A DNA stretch of 64,000 bases, taken from Nocardia pseudobrasiliensis NBRC 108224. Its GTDB lineage: Bacteria; Actinomycetota; Actinomycetes; Mycobacteriales; Mycobacteriaceae. The DNA lies in assembly GCF_001613105.1 (NCBI RefSeq), contig NZ_BDBS01000047.1, positions 38,743 through 102,742 of the forward strand, written 5' to 3'. Positions 42,945-51,592 of this stretch are shown one piece after another (position 1 is the first letter of the stretch; each line of letters starts with the position of its first letter). Below the pieces are notes generated by a model. That model was not told where the DNA came from. It worked only from the letters and a program-made list of their open reading frames with translations, and searched no databases. The position numbers and the translations under genes are program-made.

Positions 42945-42950
42945 TAGGGT
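42945..42950 (+). promoter_or_regulatory. -10 box of leaderless pseudouridine synthase gene
   Basis: TAGGGT ends 6 bp before GTG 42957, with no ribosome-binding site between. Confidence 0.5.
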
Positions 42951-42956
42951 GGTCGG

Positions 42957-43682
42957 GTGGATACGAAGTGGCCGGAACTGCGGGAACGGCGCCGGGTCGA
43001 GGAGGACGAGGCCATTCTCGCGCTCAATAAACCCGCCGGAATCTCGGTGACCGGGGAGCGGCACGACACCGATCTCGTGGAATTGGCGGCCGCCTGCGGC
43101 GAAACGCTGTATCCGGTGCATCGCATCGATAAGGTCACCTCCGGGCTGGTGCTGCTGGCCAAGGATCTCGGCGCGCACGGGCAGCTCACGCGGCAGTTCA
43201 ACAAGCGCACCGCCGACAAGACGTATCTGGCCATCACCGCCTCGACCGGCCTACCCGACAGCGGAGTCGTCGAATTGCCGCTGAGCGTGGGCCGCAAGAA
43301 CCGGGTCCGCATCGCGGCCCCGCGCGAGACCATCACCCGTGACGGCGACACCTGGACCGTCGACGAGCGAGATCTGCTGGCGGGCAAGAACTATCCCTCG
43401 CGCACCGAATTCCGCACCGCGCTGCGCACCGATACCCACACCCTGCTGGTGGTCCGCCCGCTCACCGGGCGGCGGCATCAGATTCGCGTTCATCTGGCCT
43501 GGATCGGACATCCCATCGCGGGCGATCCGCTGTTCGACAAGTCCGCCAGCCATCCCCGCACCTATCTGCATTCCTGGCGATTGCGGCTCGAGGCCCCGTG
43601 GCGCGCGTCCGGCGAACTCGCCCTGACCGCCGAACCGGATGCCGATTTCTGGCTCATCGGCGACGCCTCGGTCCCGAGATAG
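42957..43682 (+). CDS. RluA-family pseudouridine synthase
   Basis: A 241-residue enzyme. The catalytic motif is YPVHRIDKVTSGLVLLAKDL, with the invariant Asp in HRID (more often HRLD). KTYLAIT and LTGRRHQIRVHLAWIGHPI are the usual RNA-binding and core motifs. It has no S4 domain and is shorter than RluD. It isomerises uridine in rRNA or tRNA; the target site is not predictable. Leaderless GTG start. Confidence 0.88.
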   Translation: MDTKWPELRERRRVEEDEAILALNKPAGISVTGERHDTDLVELAAACGETLYPVHRIDKVTSGLVLLAKDLGAHGQLTRQFNKRTADKTYLAITASTGLPDSGVVELPLSVGRKNRVRIAAPRETITRDGDTWTVDERDLLAGKNYPSRTEFRTALRTDTHTLLVVRPLTGRRHQIRVHLAWIGHPIAGDPLFDKSASHPRTYLHSWRLRLEAPWRASGELALTAEPDADFWLIGDASVPR

Positions 43683-43731
43683 CGGTCACATCTTATCGTT
43701 TCGCCTCCCGCCTGCGGCCCATATACCCTGG

Positions 43732-43737
43732 TAGGGT
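43732..43737 (+). promoter_or_regulatory. -10 box upstream of phosphodiesterase gene
   Basis: TAGGGT, giving an expected 5' untranslated region of about 47 nt before the ATG at 43792. Confidence 0.4.
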
Positions 43738-43791
43738 GCCTGCGGGCATGTCGGGCGCAACGACGCGGTCCCCTCGAGAAAGCGAACGCCG

Positions 43792-44571
43792 ATGATCTTG
43801 CTGGCACAGTTCAGCGATACCCACTTCGACCTGGGTGCGCGCAATTTCGAGCGGGTCGAGCGGGTCATGGGTTATCTGGCCGATCTGCCGCGCAAGCCCG
43901 ACGCCATACTCGTCACCGGCGATATCGCCGACTCCGGCAAGATCGAGGAGTACGAGCAGGCCCGCGCGGCACTGCGAGCCGATGTACCGCTGTGGGTGCT
44001 GCCCGGCAATCACGACGACCGCGGTCATCTGCGCGAAGTGCTGCTGGGCGAATCGGCCTCGGGCGCACCGCTGAATCGGGTACTGCGGCTGGACGGACTG
44101 ACCGTGGCGCTGCTGGATTCGACCATCCCGGGTGAGGGCGGCGGCGAACTCACCGAGGATACCTACGACTTCCTGACCGATCTGCTGAGCGAGACTCCTT
44201 CCGACACTTCGGTTCTGGTGGCCATGCATCACCCGCCGGTCCCGATGTACAGCACGGTCGTCGATCCGATCCGGCTGGCCAATCCGGCGCGGCTCGAAAG
44301 GATCGTCGCCGGCGACGAGCGCATCATCGGCGTGTTGACCGGGCATATGCATGCCATGGGCGCCACACTGTTCGGCGGTCGGCAGCTGATCGTCGCGCCC
44401 AGTGTCGCCTCGCAGATCGGCGGGGAGTGGGAGGTCGAGCGGCCCGGACAGGTTCCGATCGACTACGCGCCGGATCCGGCGCTGATCCTGCACAGCATCG
44501 ACGGGCGGCGGCTCACCTCGATCCTGCGCGCGGTGCCGATGGGCGGCTGGCTCGGCGAGCAGCCCAACTGA
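43792..44571 (+). CDS. metallophosphoesterase, 3',5'-cyclic nucleotide phosphodiesterase type
   Basis: A 259-residue dinuclear metallophosphoesterase. All core motifs are present: QFSDTHFDLG (DxH), LVTGDIADSG (GDxxD), LPGNHDDRGH (GNHD), AMHHPPVPM and GVLTGHMHAMG. Size and motifs match CpdA/Icc and mycobacterial Rv0805, which hydrolyse 2',3'- and 3',5'-cyclic nucleotides and affect the cell envelope. Its stop codon directly abuts the convergent AraC gene. Confidence 0.88.
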   Translation: MILLAQFSDTHFDLGARNFERVERVMGYLADLPRKPDAILVTGDIADSGKIEEYEQARAALRADVPLWVLPGNHDDRGHLREVLLGESASGAPLNRVLRLDGLTVALLDSTIPGEGGGELTEDTYDFLTDLLSETPSDTSVLVAMHHPPVPMYSTVVDPIRLANPARLERIVAGDERIIGVLTGHMHAMGATLFGGRQLIVAPSVASQIGGEWEVERPGQVPIDYAPDPALILHSIDGRRLTSILRAVPMGGWLGEQPN

Positions 44572-45627
44572 TCAGACCCGCTCTCTCCGGTAGGCCGAGG
44601 GCGTGGTGCCCGTCCAGCGCTTGAACGCGTAGATGAATGTCGACGCCTCCGCATATCCCAGCCGGATCGCCACATCACTCACCGAAAGCGGTGTGGCGCT
44701 GAGCATTTCCTCCGCCAGCGCCCGGCGCACCTCGTCCAGCAGCGCCCGATAGCTGGTCCCGGCCGAATCCAGATGTCGTCGCAGCGTACGCGTGCTCATA
44801 TTGAGATCCTTTGCTACGGAGTCGATTCCGGGTGGCGCGGCATAGCCGTCGGCACCGCCGCGCGGCACCAGTCGCTCGCGCACCTCGGCGGCGATACCGG
44901 TGCGGGCGCGCCGCCGGTGCACCAGATCCCGGCACTGCGCCAGGCACATCGCCCAGGTGTGCTCATTGGCCTGGGGCAGCGGCTGGGTCAATGCCGCCGG
45001 GTCGAGGGCGAACAGATTCCGCGGTCGCCCGAACCGCGGCCGCAGCCCGATGATCTCGGCCATCAGATCGGCGTATTCCGGTTCTGGATAGTCGAATTCG
45101 GCGCTGGCCAGCCGGGGCCTGCGGCCGAGTAGATCGCTCATCACCTGGTGCATGGCCAGCACATCGCGTTCCACCAGAAATCGCCGCACGTCGGCGGGCA
45201 CCTGCTCGTCGCGGATATAGGCCGTGAATTCGCCCGGTTCCGTGCGGATCTCCGGAATACAGAAGGTGAAGCTCAGTTCCAGATAGCGCATGGCGAATGA
45301 AATCGCCTCGCCCAGTGTGGGACTGGATACGCAGGCGAAACCGAAGATACCGAAGGTGGTGATGCGATAGCGCTGCCCGACCTCCACGCCGAGCGCGGGT
45401 CGCTCCTCGGCGAGTGCACGCACCAGATTGCGGATCACCGCCAATTCGGTGTGCGCGTCGATCTGCGCATCCGGATCGGCGAGCGCCCGCTCACCGAGCC
45501 CGGTGCCGCGCAACATGCGGCCGGTCGGAACCCCGTGTTCGCGCGCGTAACCGATCATCAGCGCCGCACTGGCCACGCCACGCGGAAAGTCCCAGTTCCG
45601 TATCCCAGGCTGCTGCACCGTCGCCAT
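44572..45627 (-). CDS. AraC family transcriptional regulator
   Basis: A 351-residue regulator. The N-terminal 220 residues resemble the arabinose-binding-like domain of OruR/ArgR-type AraC proteins (TTFGIFGFACVSSPTLGEAI), and the C-terminus carries two HTH motifs: DLNMSTRTLRRHLDSAGTSY and VSDVAIRLGYAEASTFIYAF. It is divergent from the ECF transporter gene with a 95-bp spacer, and convergent and abutting with the phosphodiesterase. Its regulon cannot be read; the transporter is the closest candidate. Confidence 0.9.
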   Translation of the reverse strand: MATVQQPGIRNWDFPRGVASAALMIGYAREHGVPTGRMLRGTGLGERALADPDAQIDAHTELAVIRNLVRALAEERPALGVEVGQRYRITTFGIFGFACVSSPTLGEAISFAMRYLELSFTFCIPEIRTEPGEFTAYIRDEQVPADVRRFLVERDVLAMHQVMSDLLGRRPRLASAEFDYPEPEYADLMAEIIGLRPRFGRPRNLFALDPAALTQPLPQANEHTWAMCLAQCRDLVHRRRARTGIAAEVRERLVPRGGADGYAAPPGIDSVAKDLNMSTRTLRRHLDSAGTSYRALLDEVRRALAEEMLSATPLSVSDVAIRLGYAEASTFIYAFKRWTGTTPSAYRRERV

Positions 45628-45722
45628 GGCCCGATTATGGCCGGAAATGTCGATTGTGCGTCAATTCCGCGCCGTAGCGATGATGCGATTCGCCGTATCC
45701 CGTGGACTGGCAGACTTGATCC

Positions 45723-47807
45723 GTGACCGCTCCACCCGACGTCGGCGATGTTCCCTCGACCCTGCACGGCCCGTTGCGGCCGATCGAACTCGCTACCGGA
45801 GCGGTGCTGGGTGGGGTGACCATCGGACTGGTGACCGTCGGATCGGTCGTTCCGGCGGCCGCCGCGCTGAATCTCATCGCGGCCGTGCCGTTCGGTCTGC
45901 TGGCTCAGCGCTATCGACTGCGGGCCACGGCCGCGGCGACCACGGCCGCCATGCTGGTGACCTTCGTCGCCGCCGGGCTGCTGCCCGCCGGGGCCCTGCT
46001 GGCCGCGGCCACGATCGGCGGCATCATCGGCACGGTCAAGCGGCGCGGGGGCGGTCTGCCCCTGGTCCTCGGGCTGTCGACCGGTGCGGGCCTGGTGTGG
46101 GCCGCCATTCCGGTCGGCCTGCTGCTGCTGTTCGGGACGACGCGCAGGCTGCTGTTCGACAATGTGCGCAATGGCGCGATCGGCTTCGCGAAGATTCTCG
46201 AGCGGCAGCCACAACTGGAATCGTTCGGCCGGGGCGTGGTCGACGTGACCGAAGTACTGTTGCGCTGGTGGTGGCTCTACATCGGCGCGGGCACCTTCAT
46301 CGGAATCATCGTCACCGCACTGTTCTCCTGGTTCGTCCTCGGCTCGGTCCTGGACCGGCTGACCTGGCTGCCCGGCCGCGATCGGCTCGACGCGCCGCGC
46401 GACGACCGGCCGGTCGAACCGCTGCCGGTCACCCTGCGGCAGGTCCGCTTTCGCTATCCGGGCGCGCGCACCGACGCGCTCAGCGAGATCGACCTGACCG
46501 TGCGGGTCGGCGAATTCGTCGCGATCGTCGGCCACAATGGATCCGGCAAGTCCACGCTCACCCGGGTGCTGGCCGGGCGTCCGCCGACCGCGGGCGCGGT
46601 CGAGCGGCCCGGTTCGGCCGGATTGGGTCTGCTCGGCGGGACCGCGATGGTGTTGCAGCGCCCCGAGAGTCAGACCCTGGGCGTGCTGGTCGCCGACGAT
46701 GTGGTCTGGGGTCTGCCCGCCGAATTGGCCGGACAGGTCGATGTGGCGGCGCTGCTGCGCGAGGTCGGCCTCGAGGGTTTGGACGGCGCCGAGACCGCGA
46801 CCCTGTCCGGCGGACAGCAGCAGCGGCTGGCCGTCGCCGCGGCCCTGGCCCGGCGGCCCGCCCTGCTCATCGCCGACGAGGCCACCTCGATGATCGATCC
46901 GGACGGCCGCCGCGAACTGGTCGCCCTGCTGGCCGATCTGCCGAAACGACATCCGATGGCGGTCGTACTGGTCACCCATCACGAGGCCGATGCCGCGGCG
47001 GCCGATCGCGTGGTCCATCTGGCCGACGGTCGACAGGTGGACCGGCTGCCCAGTTGGCCACGGCCGGTCCGCGATCCGCGCCGGCGGCCGATGGGTGAGG
47101 CCCTGCTGGAACTGCGCGATGTCCGCCACACCTACAACCGCGGCACCCCCTGGGCCGCGCCCGCACTGCACGGCGTGGATCTGACCGTGCGCCGCGGCGA
47201 GGCGCTGCTCATCGTCGGCGGCAACGGCTCCGGCAAGTCCACCCTGGCCTGGATCATGGCCGGTCTGGTCGTACCCACCTCGGGCCGCTGCGAACTGCGC
47301 GATTTCGCCTCCGCACGGCCGGTGCACAAACGCATCGGCCGCGTCGCGCTGGCCTTCCAGCATTCCCGTCTGCAGCTGCAGCGCGAAACCGTCGCCGCCG
47401 AAATCGAGGATTGGGGCGGAAACGGCACCGGTACGGGCGCGGTCGGGCGCGCGCTGGACGCGGTCGGCCTGGATCGCGCGATGGCCTCGCATTCGGTCGA
47501 GGAGCTGTCCGGCGGCCAGGCCAAGCGGGTGGTGCTGGCCGCCATCGTCGCCAGCCGCCCGCAGGTGGTGGTGCTGGACGAACCGCTGGCCGGACTCGAT
47601 CCGCAGGGCCGCGCCGAGGTGGTGGAACTGCTTGCGCGCCTGCGCGATTCGGGCCTGACCCTGATCGTCATCTCACACGATGTGGAGGATATGGCGGGCG
47701 TGTGCGACCGGACCGTCCAGCTGCGCTCCGGACGCATCGACGATCCGCTGGTCAGCGCGCCCCACGCCGATGATCGGATTCGCTACGCGACGGGAGATTC
47801 GCGATGA
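45723..47807 (+). CDS. ECF-type ABC transporter, membrane domain fused to two ATPases
   Basis: A 694-residue fusion. Residues 20-215 are hydrophobic with about five to six helices, in the position of an S component. The first ATPase has Walker A at about 270 (GHNGSGKSTL), signature LSGGQQQRLA and Walker B LLIADEATSM; the second has Walker A at about 499 (GGNGSGKSTL), signature LSGGQAKRV and Walker B VVVLDEPLAG. The T component follows with a 4-bp overlap. The same architecture is known in mycobacteria (Rv2326c/Rv2325c). ECF systems import vitamins or metal ions; the substrate here is unknown. Confidence 0.9.
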   Translation: MTAPPDVGDVPSTLHGPLRPIELATGAVLGGVTIGLVTVGSVVPAAAALNLIAAVPFGLLAQRYRLRATAAATTAAMLVTFVAAGLLPAGALLAAATIGGIIGTVKRRGGGLPLVLGLSTGAGLVWAAIPVGLLLLFGTTRRLLFDNVRNGAIGFAKILERQPQLESFGRGVVDVTEVLLRWWWLYIGAGTFIGIIVTALFSWFVLGSVLDRLTWLPGRDRLDAPRDDRPVEPLPVTLRQVRFRYPGARTDALSEIDLTVRVGEFVAIVGHNGSGKSTLTRVLAGRPPTAGAVERPGSAGLGLLGGTAMVLQRPESQTLGVLVADDVVWGLPAELAGQVDVAALLREVGLEGLDGAETATLSGGQQQRLAVAAALARRPALLIADEATSMIDPDGRRELVALLADLPKRHPMAVVLVTHHEADAAAADRVVHLADGRQVDRLPSWPRPVRDPRRRPMGEALLELRDVRHTYNRGTPWAAPALHGVDLTVRRGEALLIVGGNGSGKSTLAWIMAGLVVPTSGRCELRDFASARPVHKRIGRVALAFQHSRLQLQRETVAAEIEDWGGNGTGTGAVGRALDAVGLDRAMASHSVEELSGGQAKRVVLAAIVASRPQVVVLDEPLAGLDPQGRAEVVELLARLRDSGLTLIVISHDVEDMAGVCDRTVQLRSGRIDDPLVSAPHADDRIRYATGDSR

Positions 47808-48541
47808 GTATGGTGCTGCTGCGCCAGGTCCCGGTCGACAGTCCGGTGCACCGGCTGTGGGCCGGAACCAAGATGATCGCCGCCTTCGCCATCAGCGTGG
47901 TGCTGATGTTCCTGCCCGCCTGGCCGGTGCTGGGCGTGATGACCGCCTTCCTGATCGCGATCTTCGCCGCCGCCCGGCTACCGCTGGGCACGCTGCCGCG
48001 GTTGCCGTGGTGGTTCTGGGGGTTGATCGCATTGGGCGCGCTGGTCACCGCGCCCGGCGGCGGCGCGGCGCTGCTGCGGTTCGCGCAGACCACGGTGTTC
48101 ACCCTGATCCTGCTGACCGTCTCGTTCATGATCGCCTGGACCACCCCGATGGGTGAGATCGCCCCGGCGCTGGCCAGATTGGGCGCGCCGCTGCGCAGGC
48201 TGCGGGTGCCGGTGGACGAATGCGCCGTGGTGGTGGCGCTGACGCTGCGCGGACTGCCGCTGCTGCTCGAGGAGATGCGCGTATTGCGCGCCGCGCGGCG
48301 GCTGCGGCCCAAGACCGATCTGCTACAGCGCGCCACCGACAACCAACTGGTCGACATCCTGACCGCGTTCATGGCGGTATCCACTCGTCGCGCCGGGGAA
48401 TTGGGTGAGGCGATCACCGCGCGCGGCGGCACCGGCCAGCTCACCGCCCGTCCGAGTGCGCCCGGGCGCCGGGACGCACTGGCCCTCGCGCTGGTGTTCA
48501 CCGTCTGCGCGGTATCGGTCGCAATCACTTTGATCTGGTAG
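47804..48541 (+). CDS. ECF transporter T component (EcfT/CbiQ family)
   Basis: A 245-residue membrane protein with about five transmembrane helices, starting VPVDSPVHRLWAGTKMIAAF, the usual EcfT opening. The cytoplasmic coupling region contains Ala-Arg-Arg type motifs (RAARRLRPKTDLLQ and STRRAGELGEAITARG) that contact the ATPases. Its ATG overlaps the stop of the fused S-A-A gene (ATGA), so both polypeptides make one transporter. Confidence 0.9.
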   Translation: MSMVLLRQVPVDSPVHRLWAGTKMIAAFAISVVLMFLPAWPVLGVMTAFLIAIFAAARLPLGTLPRLPWWFWGLIALGALVTAPGGGAALLRFAQTTVFTLILLTVSFMIAWTTPMGEIAPALARLGAPLRRLRVPVDECAVVVALTLRGLPLLLEEMRVLRAARRLRPKTDLLQRATDNQLVDILTAFMAVSTRRAGELGEAITARGGTGQLTARPSAPGRRDALALALVFTVCAVSVAITLIW

Positions 48542-48764
48542 AGCAAACTTACCGGTCCGGCGAAACACGCTGCGATAACCCGAATTTCATGGGCTATCCG
48601 CCCCCAGTAAAGGTAGGGTTACATTCGAGAGTTGGCCGTATCTCGGCCACGCGGTCCTCGGGGTGGTGAGAAGTACAAGAGGGGGGTGAGTCAGTTCGCC
48701 CTGCGCGCAATCTCTCCGGCGGTTCGACCGCTCGTTGGAACCTGATGAAGATTGGAATATCGCG

Positions 48765-49415
48765 ATGAATCTGCACAAGCTCACTGCCGCCGTGGCACCG
48801 GCGGTCGTGGCCGTGACCCTCGGGGCGGGTACGGTCCATGCAGACGCGGGCGCACCCGAGGTGCGCTATGAAGCCAAGTTGGTGGGCAATGTCGTCGAGA
48901 CCACACTGGACGGTGGATACTTCCAAGTGGCCGGCGATCAGCAGACCGTAGCGATCAAGGACACCACCGGTAACACACTGGTGACCCTACCGCTGTCGTT
49001 CCGACAGGACGGGCTGGAATACCCTCTCGCACAACAGATCAGCGATTCCGGACGCACCCTGGATCTGACCGTGGTCAAGGACGCGGCCGCGGCCCGCCCG
49101 GCCCCGGCGCTCACCCCGGTGGCGTCGAATGCCGAGAATCAGCGCGCCATGGACGCATTCGCCACGCAGTTCGGCATCGCGACCGCCATCGGCGGTTTCA
49201 TCGGCACGGCGATCGGGGCGGTGGCCGGGGCGATCATCGGGTTGAGCGTACTTCCGATCGAACCCGCGACGATCATCACCGGGGCCGCGATCGGCGGCAT
49301 CATCGGCACGCTCGTGGTGGGCGGCCCGACCCTGATCATCGCCGGGATCGATCTGATCAACACCCTCACCGCGGCGCCGGGTACCACCAAGTGGATGGAC
49401 AACACCGGACGCTGA
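48765..49415 (+). CDS. secreted protein with glycine-zipper hydrophobic C-terminus
   Basis: A 216-residue protein. A signal peptide (MNLHKLTAAVAPAVVAVTLG, cleavage near HADA) precedes a beta-rich mature domain (VRYEAKLVGNVVETTLDGGY) and a C-terminal pair of hydrophobic Gly-rich segments: IGGFIGTAIGAVAGAIIGLS and ITGAAIGGIIGTLVVGG. Proteins of this plan are frequent in Nocardia, but I know no function. The zipper helices could insert into a membrane or oligomerise. A TAGGGT at 48614-48619 in the 223-bp upstream spacer is a possible -10. A strong hairpin terminator follows. Confidence 0.78.
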   Translation: MNLHKLTAAVAPAVVAVTLGAGTVHADAGAPEVRYEAKLVGNVVETTLDGGYFQVAGDQQTVAIKDTTGNTLVTLPLSFRQDGLEYPLAQQISDSGRTLDLTVVKDAAAARPAPALTPVASNAENQRAMDAFATQFGIATAIGGFIGTAIGAVAGAIIGLSVLPIEPATIITGAAIGGIIGTLVVGGPTLIIAGIDLINTLTAAPGTTKWMDNTGR

Positions 49416-49422
49416 GCGAAAA

Positions 49423-49476
49423 GCGCCCGCCCGCACCCGAATTCAGCTCACCGGCACCCGGGTGCGGGCGGGGCGC
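49423..49476 (+). terminator. hairpin terminator after secreted-protein gene
   Basis: A 17-bp arm starting GCGCCCGCCCGCACCCG pairs with 49459-49476 (one extra G) around a 19-nt loop. The second arm lies inside the 3' end of the convergent lipase gene. Confidence 0.75.
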
Positions 49477-50761
49477 CCGCGAAGCGATCGGACAGGAAGT
49501 TCATCCCGCCCAGGAATTCACCGACGGCCCCGCCATTGTGGGTCGGGAACGGTGAGTGCACGGCGGTGAGGGTGGCCCCACCCGCGCAGTAGCGATCGAC
49601 CAGCGCCGAGAAACCCGGCACGGGAATCACATCGTCGGTGGTGCTGTGATAGAGGTACAGCGGCGCGTCCGGAACCGCCGCGCCCAGTTCGTTGACGGCC
49701 GTCGCCTCGCTAAAAGCCGGACTGGCCAACACATTCGGAACCGCCGCGAAGTCGTCGACGTGCGCGCCCACATATTTCGGCACCAGATCCGATCCGCACG
49801 CGGCCGCATTCTCCGCCAGCGCGGCCCGGCCCCGATCGTTGAGCAGATCGGCCAGACCCGTCTCGGGTTCGTTGCGGGCGAGGCTGAGCAGGATCAACAT
49901 GGCCAGACCGGCCTGACCGCCGCCGTCGACCCGCCGGGCGATGGCGGGAATATCGGCCGGGACGCCACCGGCGCTGACACCCGCGAACACCACATCCGGA
50001 GCGTAGGCCGGGCGCAGCTGCGCGGCCCACAGCGTGGCGAACGCGCCGCCCGAATAGCCGTATGCCCCAATAGGACTCGCCGCGGTGATCCCGGCCGGAC
50101 CGAAGGCCCGCGCGGCGCGAATGCCGTCCAGCACGCCGTGCGCGGCGTTCACGCCGTCGAAGAAGCGCGACCGCGGACCCTCGTAATCGCTGACCACCAC
50201 GGCCCAGCCGCGGCGCAGCGTCTCGATCAGGAACGGCACATCGATCACGGTGTTCACCACGCCGAGATCGCGTCCGCCGCGCAGGGCGTAGGACGGTGCG
50301 CAGCGGGTGCCCAGACTGTCCTCGGGGATCTGATACGACAGCAGCGGGCGCGGGCCCGGCCAGGGCAGCGGCGAAACCAGCACGGTCGCCACATCGGCGA
50401 CCGCGTTGCCCCTGGAATCGGTTGTTCGGTAACGCAATTGCCATGCCGAAACCGGAATCGGCAAACCGAGCAAGGCGATCGAACGCGATCCGAGGACGGC
50501 GCCATCGGGCCGAGCGGCCAGATCGGCGGGCGCGGCGTAGAACGGATCGTCGTCCGGGAACGGAATATCGGCCCGGGCAACGGGTGTCGAGATCGTGGCC
50601 ATCAAGGCTACGACGCCCAGCGCCAGGGCCGTACTCGCCCGCCGGGCCGTCACCGCCGCGGCGAACCGCGCACCGGGACCACGCTCACCGGCCGGTTGAC
50701 CGAAAATAGCTGCGCCGCAAAGCTTCTTCAGATACGCCAATCGAGGTAGCCCGGATCCCAT
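49448..50761 (-). CDS. secreted lipase (LIP family)
   Basis: A 437-residue protein. A long basic N-region (about 40 residues) precedes a signal core (STALALGVVALMATISTPVA) with cleavage near ARA/D. The mature part starts FPDDDPFYAAP, as is common in secretory triacylglycerol lipases of this family. The nucleophile is in YGYSGGAFATLWAAQL, and STTDDVIPVPG and PFPTHNGGAVGEF provide the Asp and His. It releases fatty acids from extracellular lipids. GGGAGG before ATG 50761 supports the long N-terminus. Confidence 0.88.
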   Translation of the reverse strand: MGSGLPRLAYLKKLCGAAIFGQPAGERGPGARFAAAVTARRASTALALGVVALMATISTPVARADIPFPDDDPFYAAPADLAARPDGAVLGSRSIALLGLPIPVSAWQLRYRTTDSRGNAVADVATVLVSPLPWPGPRPLLSYQIPEDSLGTRCAPSYALRGGRDLGVVNTVIDVPFLIETLRRGWAVVVSDYEGPRSRFFDGVNAAHGVLDGIRAARAFGPAGITAASPIGAYGYSGGAFATLWAAQLRPAYAPDVVFAGVSAGGVPADIPAIARRVDGGGQAGLAMLILLSLARNEPETGLADLLNDRGRAALAENAAACGSDLVPKYVGAHVDDFAAVPNVLASPAFSEATAVNELGAAVPDAPLYLYHSTTDDVIPVPGFSALVDRYCAGGATLTAVHSPFPTHNGGAVGEFLGGMNFLSDRFAGAPPAPGCR

Positions 50762-50950
50762 CGCGACCTCCCGCGTCCGTTATCGGAAAATCACGGTATC
50801 TCTGCGAAAGACCCAGGTCAACGACCGCGAGGCTGATTTCGCACGATTGCGAAGATTTGCCGCCCTTCCGTAACCCGCAGTCAGCCATCGTTATCCGCCC
50901 CTTACCACAGGTAGATTGGCGAAGGTCACTGCGGCGAAACGGAGGCAGGC

Positions 50951-51592
50951 GTGCGGCACGGCAACGGGCTGGATATTCCGGAGGACCTCGGCGAGTTGTG
51001 CTCGCCGAACCGAATGGCCTTGATCGTGTACGACATGCAGGTGGGTGTGCTGACGCAACTCGACGACGGTCAGGAGATCGTCGAGCGGGTGGCGCGGCTG
51101 GTGGAGGCGGCCCGGCGCGGCGGCTATCCGATCATCTACCTGCGACACATGTTCCTGCCCAAGCGGCTCAGCGGCCGATTCGCATTGCGGATGGCCATGG
51201 CCTGGCAGGGCGTCGATTCGGTCGAGCAGGTCACGCCGATTCTGCAGCGCGACACCGCGGGCTTCCAACTGGTTCCGCAGTTGCGGCCCGGTCCGGACGA
51301 GATCGTCTTCGACAAGACGAGTATGTCGGCCTTCGAGGGCACCCCGCTGGCCTCCACGCTGCGCGATCTGGGCATCGTGTCCTATGCGATCGCCGGTGTT
51401 GCGCTGGAGATCGGCATCGCGCCGACCGTCACCCACTCCACCGATCTGGGATTCATACCCGTGGTCGTCGAGGACGCCTGCGGCGGTAAGGATAAACCGG
51501 CCATGGCCCGCGCGCTGGCGGATTTCGACTTCCAGGGCCATGTCGTGCGAACCGATGTGGATTCCCTTGTCCCACTGCTGGAGAAGGGTTAA
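50951..51592 (+). CDS. isochorismatase-fold protein lacking the nucleophilic Cys
   Basis: A 213-residue isochorismatase-like hydrolase. The general-base Asp is in MALIVYDMQVG and the Lys in DEIVFDKTSMSAF, but the motif that carries the Cys in amidases (GVxTxxCV) reads AGVALEIGIAPTV with Gly at that place. True isochorismatases such as EntB/PhzD also lack Cys, so this may be a hydrolase of that kind, or inactive. GTG after GGAGG. Its stop overlaps the convergent ligD stop by 4 bp. No siderophore genes are nearby. Confidence 0.82.
   Translation: MRHGNGLDIPEDLGELCSPNRMALIVYDMQVGVLTQLDDGQEIVERVARLVEAARRGGYPIIYLRHMFLPKRLSGRFALRMAMAWQGVDSVEQVTPILQRDTAGFQLVPQLRPGPDEIVFDKTSMSAFEGTPLASTLRDLGIVSYAIAGVALEIGIAPTVTHSTDLGFIPVVVEDACGGKDKPAMARALADFDFQGHVVRTDVDSLVPLLEKG

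Noticed and set aside
45558..47492. 644-residue minus-strand ORF opposite the ECF transporter gene
   Set aside because: It is an Arg/Gln/Gly-rich antisense shadow; the plus strand encodes complete ABC ATPase motifs.
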